From NCBI RefSeq assembly GCF_009604425.1, contig NZ_WEGI01000014.1:62001-126000 (forward strand): a DNA stretch of 64,000 nucleotides. The letters are read 5' to 3'. A program made the translations under genes and the position numbers. Below the pieces are notes generated by a model. It saw only the letters and a program-made list of their open reading frames with translations, was not told the DNA's origin and did not search any database. Numbering within the stretch: the first letter of the stretch is position 1; each line of letters begins with the position of its first letter. This DNA comes from Nocardia aurantia. Lineage in GTDB: Bacteria; Actinomycetota; Actinomycetes; Mycobacteriales; Mycobacteriaceae. Positions 53,102 through 61,929 of the stretch are shown piece after piece.

Positions 53102-54430
53102 ATGTCGGTTGCCGCACCACCGGTTCCACCCGCAACATCCCGATGGCGAACAGGTCTCGGCGTCACCGCCGTGGCCGCGCTCACCGCCTGCACACCCGCG
53201 CACGCCACCACCCCGGGCACCCTGGACATCGGTTTCGGCGCGCACGGCAAGGTCTGGTCCCCGGTCGGCCCCGAGAGCCGCGCCCGCGCCGTCGCCGTCC
53301 AGCCCGACGGCCGCATCGTCGCCGCCGGCGTCACCCGCGACACCGCACAGGGCGACAACTTCGCGATCGTCCGCTACCTGCCCGACGGCACCGAGGACCC
53401 CGCCTTCGGCGACAAGGGCGTCGTGTCCGCCGATTTCGACGGCCGCTCCGATGTGGCCGCCGCGGTCCTCGTCCAGCCCGACGGCCGCATCGTCGCCGTC
53501 GGCACCAGCCGCGGCGACGGCGACGGCGACATCATCGCCGTCGCCCGCTACACCGCCGACGGCCGGCCCGACCCGGCCTTCGGCGTCGCGGGCCAGGTGT
53601 CGACCGACCTCGGCAGCCGGGCCGACCACGGCAACGCCGCCGCCCTGCAGCCCGACGGCAAACTGATCGTCGCCGGCTCCACCCACGACCCTGACCGCGG
53701 CGACGAATTCGTCCTGCTCCGCTACCTGCCCGACGGCACCCTCGACCCCGGCTTCGGCACCGCGGGCGTCGTGTCCACCGACTTCGGCGGCCGCGCCGAC
53801 ACCGCCAACGCCGTCGTCGTCCAGCCCGACGGCCGCATCGTCGCCGTCGGCACCAACCAGGGCAACGGCACCGGCGACAACATCGCCGTCGCCCGCTACC
53901 GCCCCGACGGCACCCTCGACACCGGATTCGGCGACGGCGGCCGCATCTCCACCGACCTCACCGGCACCGACGACCGCGGCAACGCCGTGGCCCTGCAACC
54001 CGACGGCCGGATCCTCGTCGCCGGCTCCACCCACGACCTCGTGCAGGGCGACAACTTCCTGCTCGTCCGCTACACCGCCGACGGCCGGCTCGACCCCACC
54101 TTCGGCAAGGCCGGCGCGGTGGCCACCGACTTCGGCGGCGCCGCCGACAGCGCCAACGCCGTCGGCATCCAGGCCGGCGGCAAGATCGTGGTCGCCGGCA
54201 CCAGCCACGGCGACGAGAACACCGACCGGATCGCCGTCGCCCGCTACACCCGCGACGGCACCCTCGACCCCGCCTTCGGCCGCAACGGGCAGGCCACCAC
54301 CGAATTCGGCAAGAAGGCCGACCAGGGCCGCGCCGTCGCCGTCCAGCCCGACGGCCGCATCGTCATCGCCGGCATCACCCACGACCCGATCCTCGGCGAC
54401 AGCTTCGCCCTCGTGCGCTACCGCGCCTGA
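53102..54430 (+). CDS. Delta-60 repeat lipoprotein
   Basis: The 442-residue protein has an exported N-terminus with a lipobox-like LTAC at about residues 27-30. Seven tandem delta-60 repeats follow (each about 55 residues: a QPDGRIVAVG strand pair, then RYxxDGTLDPxFG). These probably fold into a beta-propeller-like envelope protein. No catalytic motif was seen. ATG 53102 directly precedes the signal sequence; a longer frame runs back into the HAD gene and is rejected. Confidence 0.88.
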   Translation: MSVAAPPVPPATSRWRTGLGVTAVAALTACTPAHATTPGTLDIGFGAHGKVWSPVGPESRARAVAVQPDGRIVAAGVTRDTAQGDNFAIVRYLPDGTEDPAFGDKGVVSADFDGRSDVAAAVLVQPDGRIVAVGTSRGDGDGDIIAVARYTADGRPDPAFGVAGQVSTDLGSRADHGNAAALQPDGKLIVAGSTHDPDRGDEFVLLRYLPDGTLDPGFGTAGVVSTDFGGRADTANAVVVQPDGRIVAVGTNQGNGTGDNIAVARYRPDGTLDTGFGDGGRISTDLTGTDDRGNAVALQPDGRILVAGSTHDLVQGDNFLLVRYTADGRLDPTFGKAGAVATDFGGAADSANAVGIQAGGKIVVAGTSHGDENTDRIAVARYTRDGTLDPAFGRNGQATTEFGKKADQGRAVAVQPDGRIVIAGITHDPILGDSFALVRYRA

Positions 54431-54492
54431 CCCCCGCGACACGTCCGATTCACCCACCGGGATACAGCAATCCGGTAGCTACGCTTGCTGGA

Positions 54493-55812
54493 ATGCGACA
54501 GTCGAAGGGCCGGCGGACGCTGGCCGGATGCGCCACCACCCTGATCGTGCTCACCGCCGGGCCCGGCGCCGCCCCCGCGGCCGCCGGGCCCGCGAGTGTC
54601 GCCCCCCTCGGCGACGACTTCCGCTGGGGCGTATCGGCATCCGGGTTCCAATCCGAAGGCGATGCGCCCGACAGCAATTGGACCCGCTACATCGCCGGCG
54701 GCGCGGTCGAGCCGTACCGGCAGTCGGTCGACTTCCTCGGCAACTACGCCGCCGACATCGACCGCGCCGCCGGCCTCGGCGCGAAGGTGTACCGCATCAG
54801 CATCGAATGGGCACGCGTGCAACCGGTTCCGGACAGCTGGGACGAACCGGCCCTGCGCACCTACGAGCAGATCGTCGACCGCATCATCGCCGCCGGCATG
54901 AAACCCATGCTGACCCTGGACCATTGGGTCTACCCCGGCTGGGCCGCCGACCGCGGCGGCTGGCGCAACCCCGCCATGGTCGCCGACTGGCTGCGCAACG
55001 CCCGGGAAGTGGTGCACCGCTTCGCCGGCCGCGACCCCCTGTGGGTCACGATCAACGAACCCGCCGCCTACGTCGGCACCGAACTGCGCATCGGCGCCCT
55101 CACCCCCGCCGAGGCGCCACTGATGACCGACCGGCTCGCCCAGGCGCACAACGAGATCTACGACTTCATCCACCTCCTGCAACCCACCGCCCAGGTCACC
55201 AGCAACCTCGGCTACGTGCCCGCCGCCGAAACCGAGGTGAACCAGCCCTTCGTCGACCGGATCGCCGCGAAACTCGACTTCCTCGGCGTGGACTACTATT
55301 TCGGCCCGACCGCGCAGACCGCCCTCGCCGGCACCGACGCCGGCTCACCGGACATGTGGGAACTACCCGAGCAAACCGAGGGCATCTACTACGCCCTCCG
55401 CCACTACGCCCGGCTCTTTCCCGGCAAACCCCTCTACGTGGTGGAGAACGGCATCCCCACCGAGGACGGCCGCCCCCGCCCCGACGGCTACACCCGCGCC
55501 GACCACCTCCGCGACACCGTCTACTGGCTGCAACGCGCCCGCGCCGACGGCATCGACGTCCGCGGCTACAACTACTGGAGCCTCACCGACAACTACGAAT
55601 GGGGCAGCTACACACCACGTTTCGGCCTCTACACCGTCGACGTCGACACCGACCCCACCCTGACCCGCCACCCCACCGACGCCGTCGAAACCTTCGCCAC
55701 CCTCGCCCGCGACGGCGGAGTCCCCGCCGACTACCACCCCACCCGCCCACCCGTCCCCTGCTCCCTGGTCGACCCACCCGCGAGCTGCGACGACCCCGTC
55801 CACGCCCCCTGA
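54493..55812 (+). CDS. Secreted glycoside hydrolase family 1 (beta-glycosidase-like)
   Basis: The 439-residue protein has a signal peptide (about residues 1-32) and a GH1 barrel. The acid/base Glu is about residue 189 in VTINEPAAY, and the nucleophile Glu about 319 in YVVENGIPTE. WGVSASGFQSEG at the N-terminal barrel strand and YNYWSLTDNYEWG near the end are family hallmarks. It probably hydrolyses a beta-glycoside outside the cytoplasm. The final ~30 residues contain two Cys. Confidence 0.92.
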   Translation: MRQSKGRRTLAGCATTLIVLTAGPGAAPAAAGPASVAPLGDDFRWGVSASGFQSEGDAPDSNWTRYIAGGAVEPYRQSVDFLGNYAADIDRAAGLGAKVYRISIEWARVQPVPDSWDEPALRTYEQIVDRIIAAGMKPMLTLDHWVYPGWAADRGGWRNPAMVADWLRNAREVVHRFAGRDPLWVTINEPAAYVGTELRIGALTPAEAPLMTDRLAQAHNEIYDFIHLLQPTAQVTSNLGYVPAAETEVNQPFVDRIAAKLDFLGVDYYFGPTAQTALAGTDAGSPDMWELPEQTEGIYYALRHYARLFPGKPLYVVENGIPTEDGRPRPDGYTRADHLRDTVYWLQRARADGIDVRGYNYWSLTDNYEWGSYTPRFGLYTVDVDTDPTLTRHPTDAVETFATLARDGGVPADYHPTRPPVPCSLVDPPASCDDPVHAP

Positions 55813-55850
55813 CCGGCGGCAGGCCCGCCCACCCGGGGCGGGCCCGCCGG
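55813..55850. terminator. GC-rich stem-loop between convergent genes
   Basis: CCGGCG (55813-55818) and GGCCCGCC (55822-55829) pair with GGCGGGCC (55837-55844) and CGCCGG (55845-55850), with a small bulge. It lies between the GH1 stop and the end of the minus-strand operon, so it can serve both directions. A short gccggtctacgcc direct repeat follows. Confidence 0.7.
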
Positions 55851-55851
55851 T

Positions 55852-56319
55852 CTACGCCGCCGGTCTACGCCGCCCGTGTCGCGGCGACCTGCTGCCTGCG
55901 GAGGCGGGTATCGCGGACCGATGCCGTCGGCGAAAGTAATAGGCGGCCGAGGCGGTCAACTTGACGGCGACCATCACGGCGACGGTCCCGATCGGCAGTT
56001 CCCAGCCGGTGAACGCGAAACCGGCCGCTGCCGCATGAAACACCAAGGCCGACAGCAGAACCACCACAACCGGCAGGGCGGGACGCCCCCACCACCGCGA
56101 AACCGCTGCGCGCGAACCCGATTCGTCCCGGTCGGGCAGGAACGGGGCAGCGGGCCCGGTGTGCGCGGGCAACACCGGTCCGCGCCCCGACGACTCAGCC
56201 GATCCGTGCTGAGCGAGCGCGATCCGGCCGTGCCGGTGCAGGGCGGCCCACCTGTGCCCGGCGGTCGCGTTCCCGGACGACGGAGGCCGGCCGTGCCGGG
56301 TGACTCCACGCCGCCTCAC
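55852..56319 (-). CDS. Small membrane protein coupled to the DUF2218 gene
   Basis: This 155-residue ORF starts with GTG at 56319, overlapping the upstream TGA (GTGA at 56316-56319), and is therefore probably translated. The N-terminal half is basic and disordered. Two hydrophobic segments follow near residues 88-106 and 110-130 (LPIGTVAVMVAVKLTAS), then an Arg-rich tail. No family was recognised. Confidence 0.6.
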   Translation of the reverse strand: MRRRGVTRHGRPPSSGNATAGHRWAALHRHGRIALAQHGSAESSGRGPVLPAHTGPAAPFLPDRDESGSRAAVSRWWGRPALPVVVVLLSALVFHAAAAGFAFTGWELPIGTVAVMVAVKLTASAAYYFRRRHRSAIPASAGSRSPRHGRRRPAA

Positions 56320-56750
56320 TTCGGATCCTCCGCCGCGCAATCCGTTTCGGCCGCGACCCATTCGACCGACAGGCGCCCGAACCGATGCAGATCGGCGGCG
56401 ATGACGGCGCACAATCGGGTAGCCGCCGCTTCATCGACGGCGTCGAGGCGGATCGACAGGACACCCGGGCCGGCGGTCAGGTCCGCCCGGCCCCACGGGT
56501 CGAAGATCACCTGCCCGGTGGTGTCGTCCCACTGCGCGGTGACCCGCGCGCCGCCGGTCACACCACCGCCGCCGACCGCGACGGCCTGCACCGGCTCGTC
56601 CGCCGGTGGCACAGGTCCGGCGGCGCCGTGGCCCCGGAAGCGGTGGGCCCGGCCGTCACCCATCGCGGCGGCGTGGCGGCAGAACTGCGCAAGATATCGG
56701 GCCGATCGGTCGGTGGCGATACGGGCATGCAGCACAGGCATTCTCGTCAC
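56316..56750 (-). CDS. DUF2218 domain protein
   Basis: The ~144-residue protein carries a DUF2218 domain with MPVLHARIATDRSARYL, FCRHAAAMG, then TGQVIFDPWGRADL and a helical end ADLHRFGRLSVEW. Its role is unknown; in other genomes such proteins accompany siderophore or stress genes. GTG 56750 overlaps the methyltransferase TGA in a GTGA junction; ATG 56741 is possible. The central Gly/Val-rich insertion is long for the family. Confidence 0.78.
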   Translation of the reverse strand: MTRMPVLHARIATDRSARYLAQFCRHAAAMGDGRAHRFRGHGAAGPVPPADEPVQAVAVGGGGVTGGARVTAQWDDTTGQVIFDPWGRADLTAGPGVLSIRLDAVDEAAATRLCAVIAADLHRFGRLSVEWVAAETDCAAEDPK

Positions 56751-57361
56751 AACCTCGTCACCCGCGCGAACCACGCGGCGACCGAAGCGGGCCCCGCGAC
56801 ATCGAGGGTGGCCGGCTCCAGGGTGTCCAGGCGCCAGCCGTCGGTGAACGCCGCCACGATCTCCTCCCGGCGCAACCGGTGCGGACCGTACGAGCCGGGT
56901 TGCGCGTCACTGAAGCCCAGCATGAAAAACGTTCCACCCGAAGGTATCACCGCCGCCAGCGCACGCACGTACCGATCCCGGTCCGCACCGGTGAACAGGT
57001 GGAACAACCCGCAATCGAGCACGGTGTCGAAGGTTTCGCCCAGATCGGCCGGCGCACTCGCGTCGCACTGCACGAATCGCGCGGTCAGGCCGCGGCTGCG
57101 GGCCTTGGCCGTCGCGGTCGCCAGCGCCGCCGCGGACAGATCCACACCGGTGGCGTCCAGCCCCAGGCCGGCGGCGAGCAGCGCGTGTTCGCCTGTGCCG
57201 CAACCGGCATCGAGGACCCGGCTGGTCAGCGCACCGGCCTCGGCCAGCGCCGCGAACCTCGGCTGCGGCCGATCGATATCCCACGGCGGCTTGGTGGCGT
57301 ACAGGGTGTCCGGGCCGGGACGCCCGTGCTCCGGACGCGGGGGATGGGCGGGGGTGAGCAT
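56747..57361 (-). CDS. Class I SAM-dependent methyltransferase
   Basis: The 204-residue protein has the AdoMet motif I VLDAGCGTGEHALLAA, acidic motif II ATGVDLSAAAL, and motif post-I RFVQCDAS with VLDCGLFHLF. It could methylate a small molecule. ATG 57361 has GAGGAG about eight bases upstream. It heads a three-gene GTGA-coupled operon (methyltransferase, DUF2218, membrane protein) and is divergent from a TetR gene across a repeat-bearing promoter region. Confidence 0.87.
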   Translation of the reverse strand: MLTPAHPPRPEHGRPGPDTLYATKPPWDIDRPQPRFAALAEAGALTSRVLDAGCGTGEHALLAAGLGLDATGVDLSAAALATATAKARSRGLTARFVQCDASAPADLGETFDTVLDCGLFHLFTGADRDRYVRALAAVIPSGGTFFMLGFSDAQPGSYGPHRLRREEIVAAFTDGWRLDTLEPATLDVAGPASVAAWFARVTRL

Positions 57362-57421
57362 CGTGGTTTCTCCTCGGAACGACGGCGGAATGCGGTCGCC
57401 GCCGAATTTATCCAGACACAG

Positions 57422-57468
57422 TGTATCGATGCAAGACCCAATGTATCCATGCTGGAAGGCGTGTATCG
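57422..57468. promoter_or_regulatory. TGTATC direct repeats at exact 20-bp spacing
   Basis: TGTATCGATGC at 57422, TGTATCCATGC at 57442 and TGTATCG at 57462 recur every 20 bp between the divergent methyltransferase and TetR genes. The last one touches the TetR start GTG 57468. Two-helical-turn spacing puts all copies on one DNA face, which suits cooperative binding of a regulator. Confidence 0.6.
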
Positions 57469-58055
57469 TGACCGGGGTGCCGAAGCTGTGGAACGACACC
57501 ATCGCCTCGCATCGCTCCCAGGTGCGCGACGCGATCCTCGACACCACCGCGGCCCTGGTGTTCGAACACGGGCTGCGGGCGGTCACGATGGCGCAGATCG
57601 CCGAACGAGCCGGGATCGGCCGGGCGACGCTGTACAAGTATTTCCCGGACGTCGACGCGATCCTGCACGCCTGGCACGGCCGCCAGATCGGCGAACACCT
57701 GCGACAGCTGACCGCGGTCCGCGACGGCACAGGCGACCCGGCCCAACGCCTCACCGCCGTGCTCACCAGCTACGCGCACATCGTCCGGCAAACCCGCAGC
57801 CACGACACCGAACTGGTGAAATTCCTCCACCCCGACCAGCAGATCGCCGACGCCCAGCAACACCTGCGCGAACTGATCGGCGCCCTGATCGCCGAGAGCG
57901 CCGCCACCGGCCACCTCCGCGGCGACATCGACCCCGCCGAACTGGCCAACTACTGCCTGCACGCCCTCAACGGCGCCGCCACCCTCACCACCGACACCGC
58001 GATCACCCGCCTGATCGACCTCACCCTCACCGGCCTGCGCACCCCCGCCCGGTAG
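57468..58055 (+). CDS. TetR-family regulator divergent from the methyltransferase operon
   Basis: The 195-residue protein has a TetR HTH: VRDAILDTTAALVFEHGL, MAQIAERAGIGRATLYKYF and PDVDAILHAWHG. The ligand domain is helical. GTG 57468 (VTGVPKLWND) is chosen over ATG 57441, which would include a repeat copy; GTG 57477 is another option. It probably controls the divergent methyltransferase-DUF2218-membrane operon. Confidence 0.85.
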   Translation: MTGVPKLWNDTIASHRSQVRDAILDTTAALVFEHGLRAVTMAQIAERAGIGRATLYKYFPDVDAILHAWHGRQIGEHLRQLTAVRDGTGDPAQRLTAVLTSYAHIVRQTRSHDTELVKFLHPDQQIADAQQHLRELIGALIAESAATGHLRGDIDPAELANYCLHALNGAATLTTDTAITRLIDLTLTGLRTPAR

Positions 58056-58150
58056 CGACGCCGGCCCCGCGGCGCGCCACCGGGACACCGGTGAGCCGAC
58101 CCTCCCCGCGAGCGGCCCGCCGAACGAATTGCCCGGCGGCCCGGCACATC

Positions 58151-59110
58151 TCACCGCCCCCCGGCCGTCGGCTCCCTGACCACCTCGCGCGGCGACTTGT
58201 CCGGCCGCAACCCCCGCCAGGAGGGATGGCGCAACCGGCCGTCACCGGTCCACTCGGTGAAGCTCACCTCCCCGACGAGCTCGGGCGCGACCCACACCAC
58301 ATCCCTGACATCGGCTGCCACCGTGGGCTTCTCGGTGCGGATCCGCGCCAGGCTCGCCTGCAGCTCCTCCAGGGCCGCCGCACTGAATCCGGTCCCCACG
58401 TTCCCCACGTAGGTCAGCTGCCCGGCGGTATCGGACACGGCCATCAGCAGCGACCCGATCCGGCCGGAACGCCTGCCGTTCCCCGGTTTCCAGCCGACGA
58501 TCACCACCTCCTGCTCGTTGACGTTCTTGACCTTCGTCCACCACGGACTGCGCCGCCCCGCCAGATACGGACTGTCCAGTCGTTTGCACACGACCCCCTC
58601 GAGCCCGAGCCGTTTCGACTCGGCGAGCACGTCGGCGCCGCGTCCGCGCAGCCGCGGCGGCACCCGCCAGCAGCGGCCCTCGAGCCCGAGCTGTTCCAGG
58701 ATTGCGCGCCGCTGCTCGTACGACAGCCCCACCAGGGACCGGTCGCCGATGTGCAGCAGATCGAAGATCAGATAGGTCGCGGGCACCGACCCCGCCAGGC
58801 TGCGGATCATCGCGGCATTGCGCTGATGCATCCGCGGCTGCAACGCCTCGAACGAGGTCCGCCCGTCGGCGGTGATCGCGACGATCTCCCCGTCCAGCAC
58901 GAAAGGCGGTGTGCCGGGCGCGATCCCGGCGAACTCCGGCCACGCCGGGGTGATCTCGTTACCGTTGCGGGAATACAGGCGCAGATTCTGCTCGACATAC
59001 CCGAGCGCCCGGATCCCGTCGAACTTCACCTCGTATCCCCACCGGTCGTCGTCCCGGGGCAGGCTGCCCGCCGCTGCCAGCATCGGCGCGTACCGAGGAA
59101 GTCCGGTCAC
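58151..59110 (-). CDS. Second stand-alone ATP-dependent DNA ligase (LigD ligase-domain type)
   Basis: The 319-residue protein is a complete adenylation plus OB-fold ligase. The nucleotidyl Lys is in YEVKFDGIRAL, followed by LYSRNGNEIT, FVLDGEIVAI, YLIFDLLHIG and GVVCKRLDSPYLAG. It resembles the C-terminal domain of LigD, without polymerase or nuclease parts. The GTG at 59110 is only one base from GGAGG, so the exact start is uncertain. It differs clearly from the ligase at 25457-26563. Confidence 0.9.
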   Translation of the reverse strand: MTGLPRYAPMLAAAGSLPRDDDRWGYEVKFDGIRALGYVEQNLRLYSRNGNEITPAWPEFAGIAPGTPPFVLDGEIVAITADGRTSFEALQPRMHQRNAAMIRSLAGSVPATYLIFDLLHIGDRSLVGLSYEQRRAILEQLGLEGRCWRVPPRLRGRGADVLAESKRLGLEGVVCKRLDSPYLAGRRSPWWTKVKNVNEQEVVIVGWKPGNGRRSGRIGSLLMAVSDTAGQLTYVGNVGTGFSAAALEELQASLARIRTEKPTVAADVRDVVWVAPELVGEVSFTEWTGDGRLRHPSWRGLRPDKSPREVVREPTAGGR

Positions 59111-59140
59111 ACCTCCAGCATACTTACAGCAAACTCAGCG

Positions 59141-61006
59141 TCAGTTCACGCAGGGAATCTCCGAGCCGATACTGGTGCTGACCGGCTTGCCGGAATCGGG
59201 CAGATCGTCCGAGGCGGCCGTCGTGGCAGCCGAGGTACCGGTCCCCGCTCCGGACTCCGTCGCGGTCGCGGCCGCCGCACCGGTGGCGGAGCTGCTCGAG
59301 GTCAGCTCGTCGGGCAGGTTGAAGTCGGTGCCGATGACCACCTTCACGTGACCGGGCTCGACGTTCTTCGACGCCGCGGTCGGCAGCCCGCCGAGGGCGT
59401 CGGCGACCTGGGTCGCGTCCGTGTCGGCGCCGGTGCCGAAGTACACCACCGAACTGGAACCGTCCCCGTAGCCGGCGTTTCCGGTCGTGCCCTTCGGGAA
59501 ACCCTTGGCCGACAACGAGGTCGACACCTTCCCGGCCATCCCGCCCGGCGCCCCGGCGTTGACCACGTCGACCGTGCTGACCGGCGTCGTCTTCGGCGCC
59601 GGGTCGGTCTGCACGCCGAACGCCGCCCGCACGGTCCGCTTGATCGCCGCCGGATCGACGACGTTGACGTCCTGCCCGTCGACGGTGTCGTACCGCAGCA
59701 CCGGCAAGGTCTGGAACTCGATCGGGATCGAGCCCGCCCGGCCCATCGTCTGCGCGAAATCGACCAGGTTCCAGCCCTGCGACAGCACGATGTCGTTCTG
59801 CGCCAACGTGATCAGCCGCTGCAGCGACCCGAGGTTGGTGAGCGTGCCACCGTCCTTGAGCCGTTTGGCCGCCGCGGTGAGGAACGCCTGCTGGCGATGG
59901 GTGCGGTCGAGGTCGCCGTTCTCCAGCTCGTGGCGCTGCCGCACGAACGCCAGCGCGTCGGAGGCGTCGAGATGCTGCGGCCCGGCCGGGAACACCGCCC
60001 CGGAGTAGTAGCTGTCGTCGACGGCGTGATTGAGGCAGACGTCGATGCCGCCGAGCAGATTCGCGATGTCGTAGAACCCGACCAGCGACACCTCGGCGAA
60101 CCGGTTGATCGGCACCCCGGTGAACGCCTTGACCGTGTTGACGATCGACTCGCGACCGGCCTCGCGGCCCTCCTTCTCCAGCTCGACCTGATCCTTCACG
60201 CCCTGGTTCATCAACTGCTGTTCCCGGTACGCCTTGCGCAGGCCGTAGGCCTCCTTGACCTTGACGTGGTCGTAACCGGGAATGCCGGTGACGGGCACGT
60301 AGTCGTCGCGCGGAATCGAGAACGCGGTGATCTTCTTCAGATCCTTCGGAATGTGCACCAGGATCAGCGAATTCGCGTTGTAGCCGCCCTCGCTGCCGTC
60401 GCCGGCGTGCAACTGGTCCAGGACGTCCTTGGGCAGGTCGTTGCCGTTGCGGTCCTTACGGGTGTCCAGGCCGATCAGCAGGATGTTCAGATCGCCGTCG
60501 AGGGCGGCGGCGTCCTGTTCGGAGATCGCCTTCGAACGGGTGAAACCCTGGTCCACACTGCGTTCGGTGTAGTACGCGGCCCCGGTACCGGTCACGACGA
60601 TCACCGCGCCGGCCGCGGCCAGGATCCGGCCGGTCAGCCGTACCCGCTGCCGGGAACGGCGGCGCGCGGTGCGCTCGGCCCGCCGGGTGGCCGCCCGCCG
60701 CGGCGAGGCCGGCACCGCCGGGACGAACCGATCGGTCGGCCTGTCGGCATCGGCGACCGCGGCGGCGTGACCGTCCGGCGTGCCCGGGGGACTCGCGGGG
60801 TGAAGCTCCGCGACCGCCTCCGGCTCCGGACCGGGCACGCCTCGGGCCCCGGCGGCCCGCCGGCCGCGCGCCGCCGCCCGGCCGCGAGAGCCTCGCTCGG
60901 CGCCGGTCGCCTCCGCCGGCGTCCGCTCCGCCCCTTCGGGCCGAGTGTGGCGACCTCCCGGTCGCGAATCGGCCACGACCGGTATCGGTTGGGTTTCGTC
61001 GTTCAT
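59141..61006 (-). CDS. LytR-CpsA-Psr (LCP) cell-wall ligase
   Basis: The 621-residue protein has a long basic cytoplasmic N-terminus (~130 residues), one membrane segment (ILAAAGAVIVVTGTGAAYY), an LCP domain (about residues 165-340) and a C-terminal LytR_C domain before an Ala/Thr/Ser-rich tail. LCP signatures include NILLIGLDTRKD, SLILVHIPKDLKKITAFS, SIPRDDYVPV and ASDALAFVRQRHE. LCP enzymes attach arabinogalactan or other polymers to peptidoglycan. ATG 61006 is used rather than the GTG six codons upstream. Confidence 0.93.
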   Translation of the reverse strand: MNDETQPIPVVADSRPGGRHTRPEGAERTPAEATGAERGSRGRAAARGRRAAGARGVPGPEPEAVAELHPASPPGTPDGHAAAVADADRPTDRFVPAVPASPRRAATRRAERTARRRSRQRVRLTGRILAAAGAVIVVTGTGAAYYTERSVDQGFTRSKAISEQDAAALDGDLNILLIGLDTRKDRNGNDLPKDVLDQLHAGDGSEGGYNANSLILVHIPKDLKKITAFSIPRDDYVPVTGIPGYDHVKVKEAYGLRKAYREQQLMNQGVKDQVELEKEGREAGRESIVNTVKAFTGVPINRFAEVSLVGFYDIANLLGGIDVCLNHAVDDSYYSGAVFPAGPQHLDASDALAFVRQRHELENGDLDRTHRQQAFLTAAAKRLKDGGTLTNLGSLQRLITLAQNDIVLSQGWNLVDFAQTMGRAGSIPIEFQTLPVLRYDTVDGQDVNVVDPAAIKRTVRAAFGVQTDPAPKTTPVSTVDVVNAGAPGGMAGKVSTSLSAKGFPKGTTGNAGYGDGSSSVVYFGTGADTDATQVADALGGLPTAASKNVEPGHVKVVIGTDFNLPDELTSSSSATGAAAATATESGAGTGTSAATTAASDDLPDSGKPVSTSIGSEIPCVN

Positions 61007-61115
61007 CTCGCCGTCAAGTCTCACATCACCGTGCTGTGGATACGCTGAGAGTTGTCGTCATCAGGTTGTGACATCGTGCACGATCCCGGCACGGAATGCA
61101 CATTCGCAGCGCGTT

Positions 61116-61826
61116 CTAGCCGGTCGGCGCGCCGGCGAACCCGAGCATGGCGCACAGGGTGTCGAGTTGGTAGTCGAAGACCGCGGACCGGTCGGTGAAG
61201 GTGTCCGCGCCGTACATGTCGAAGACGTCGAAGCTCACCGCGCCGAACAGCGCCGACCACACCGGCAGCGCCCGGGCCAGCGCCCAGTCGGGCATTCGCA
61301 GCCCGAACTCCGCCCGGATGGCGACGATGTCCGCGCCCAGCGCCGCCGGCGGCGCGGACGCGGGCGGTTCGGTCAGCGCGCCCACACCGGCGGCGGCCTC
61401 GACCACGCCCAGCAGCGCCACGATCACCCGGGTGCCGGGGACGACGGTCTGCTCGGCGGGCGCCTCGTAACCGGGCACCGGGCTACCGAACAGCAAGCCG
61501 TACCGGGCCGGTTCGGCCAGGGCCCAGTCCCGCACCGCGTGGCCCAGCGCCCGCAACCGTTCCCGCGGATCGGCGGGGGCGGCGGCCAGCGCGGCGTCGA
61601 CGACGTCGCCGAGTTCGGTGTAGGCGTCGACCACCAGCAGCGTCAGCAGTTCGTCGCGGCTGCGCACATACCGGTAGATCGCCGAGGACACCACCCCGAG
61701 GTCGCGGGCGACCGCGCGCAGCGACAGCGCCGCCGCGCCGTGCACCGCCAGGTGCTCACGGCCGATGCGCACGATGTCTTCCATGGTGCGGGCGCGGGCG
61801 CGCGCCCGGGGCGTGGTGGCGGCCAT
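61116..61826 (-). CDS. TetR-family regulator divergent from the LexA homologue
   Basis: The ~236-residue protein has HTH elements MEDIVRIGREHLAVHGAAA, LRAVARDLGVVSSAIYRYV and RSRDELLTLLVVDAY, with a C-terminal ligand domain (WALAEPARYGLLFGSPVPGY) of the TetR_C group often named WHG. ATG 61826 has GGGAGG directly before it, closer than ideal; a longer frame goes to 61895. A 103-bp region separates it from the LexA-like gene, and no clear palindrome was found there. Confidence 0.85.
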   Translation of the reverse strand: MAATTPRARARARTMEDIVRIGREHLAVHGAAALSLRAVARDLGVVSSAIYRYVRSRDELLTLLVVDAYTELGDVVDAALAAAPADPRERLRALGHAVRDWALAEPARYGLLFGSPVPGYEAPAEQTVVPGTRVIVALLGVVEAAAGVGALTEPPASAPPAALGADIVAIRAEFGLRMPDWALARALPVWSALFGAVSFDVFDMYGADTFTDRSAVFDYQLDTLCAMLGFAGAPTG

Positions 61827-61917
61827 CCTCCCAGGCTGCCACGAGAGAGCACCGTTGGCAAATGTGAACGCTGCTCCGAACGAGGAGCCGCCCACCGCCC
61901 GCGACCCCGGATGTGAC

Positions 61918-61923
61918 TACGAT
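61918..61923 (+). promoter_or_regulatory. -10 box for a leaderless LexA-like transcript
   Basis: TACGAT at 61918-61923 ends six bases before the GTG at 61930, and no ribosome site precedes it. This matches the leaderless arrangement seen at 51112-51124. No TCGAAC-N4-GTTCGA SOS box was recognised around it. Confidence 0.45.
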
Positions 61924-61929
61924 TCCCCG

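Noticed and set aside
56606..61048. Giant plus-strand ORF (1480 codons)
   Set aside because: It is antisense to methyltransferase, ligase and LCP genes with clear motifs and has no recognisable domain.
61827..61929. SOS box or palindrome controlling the TetR/LexA-like divergent promoters
   Set aside because: I could not find TCGAAC-N4-GTTCGA or another convincing inverted repeat in this gap.
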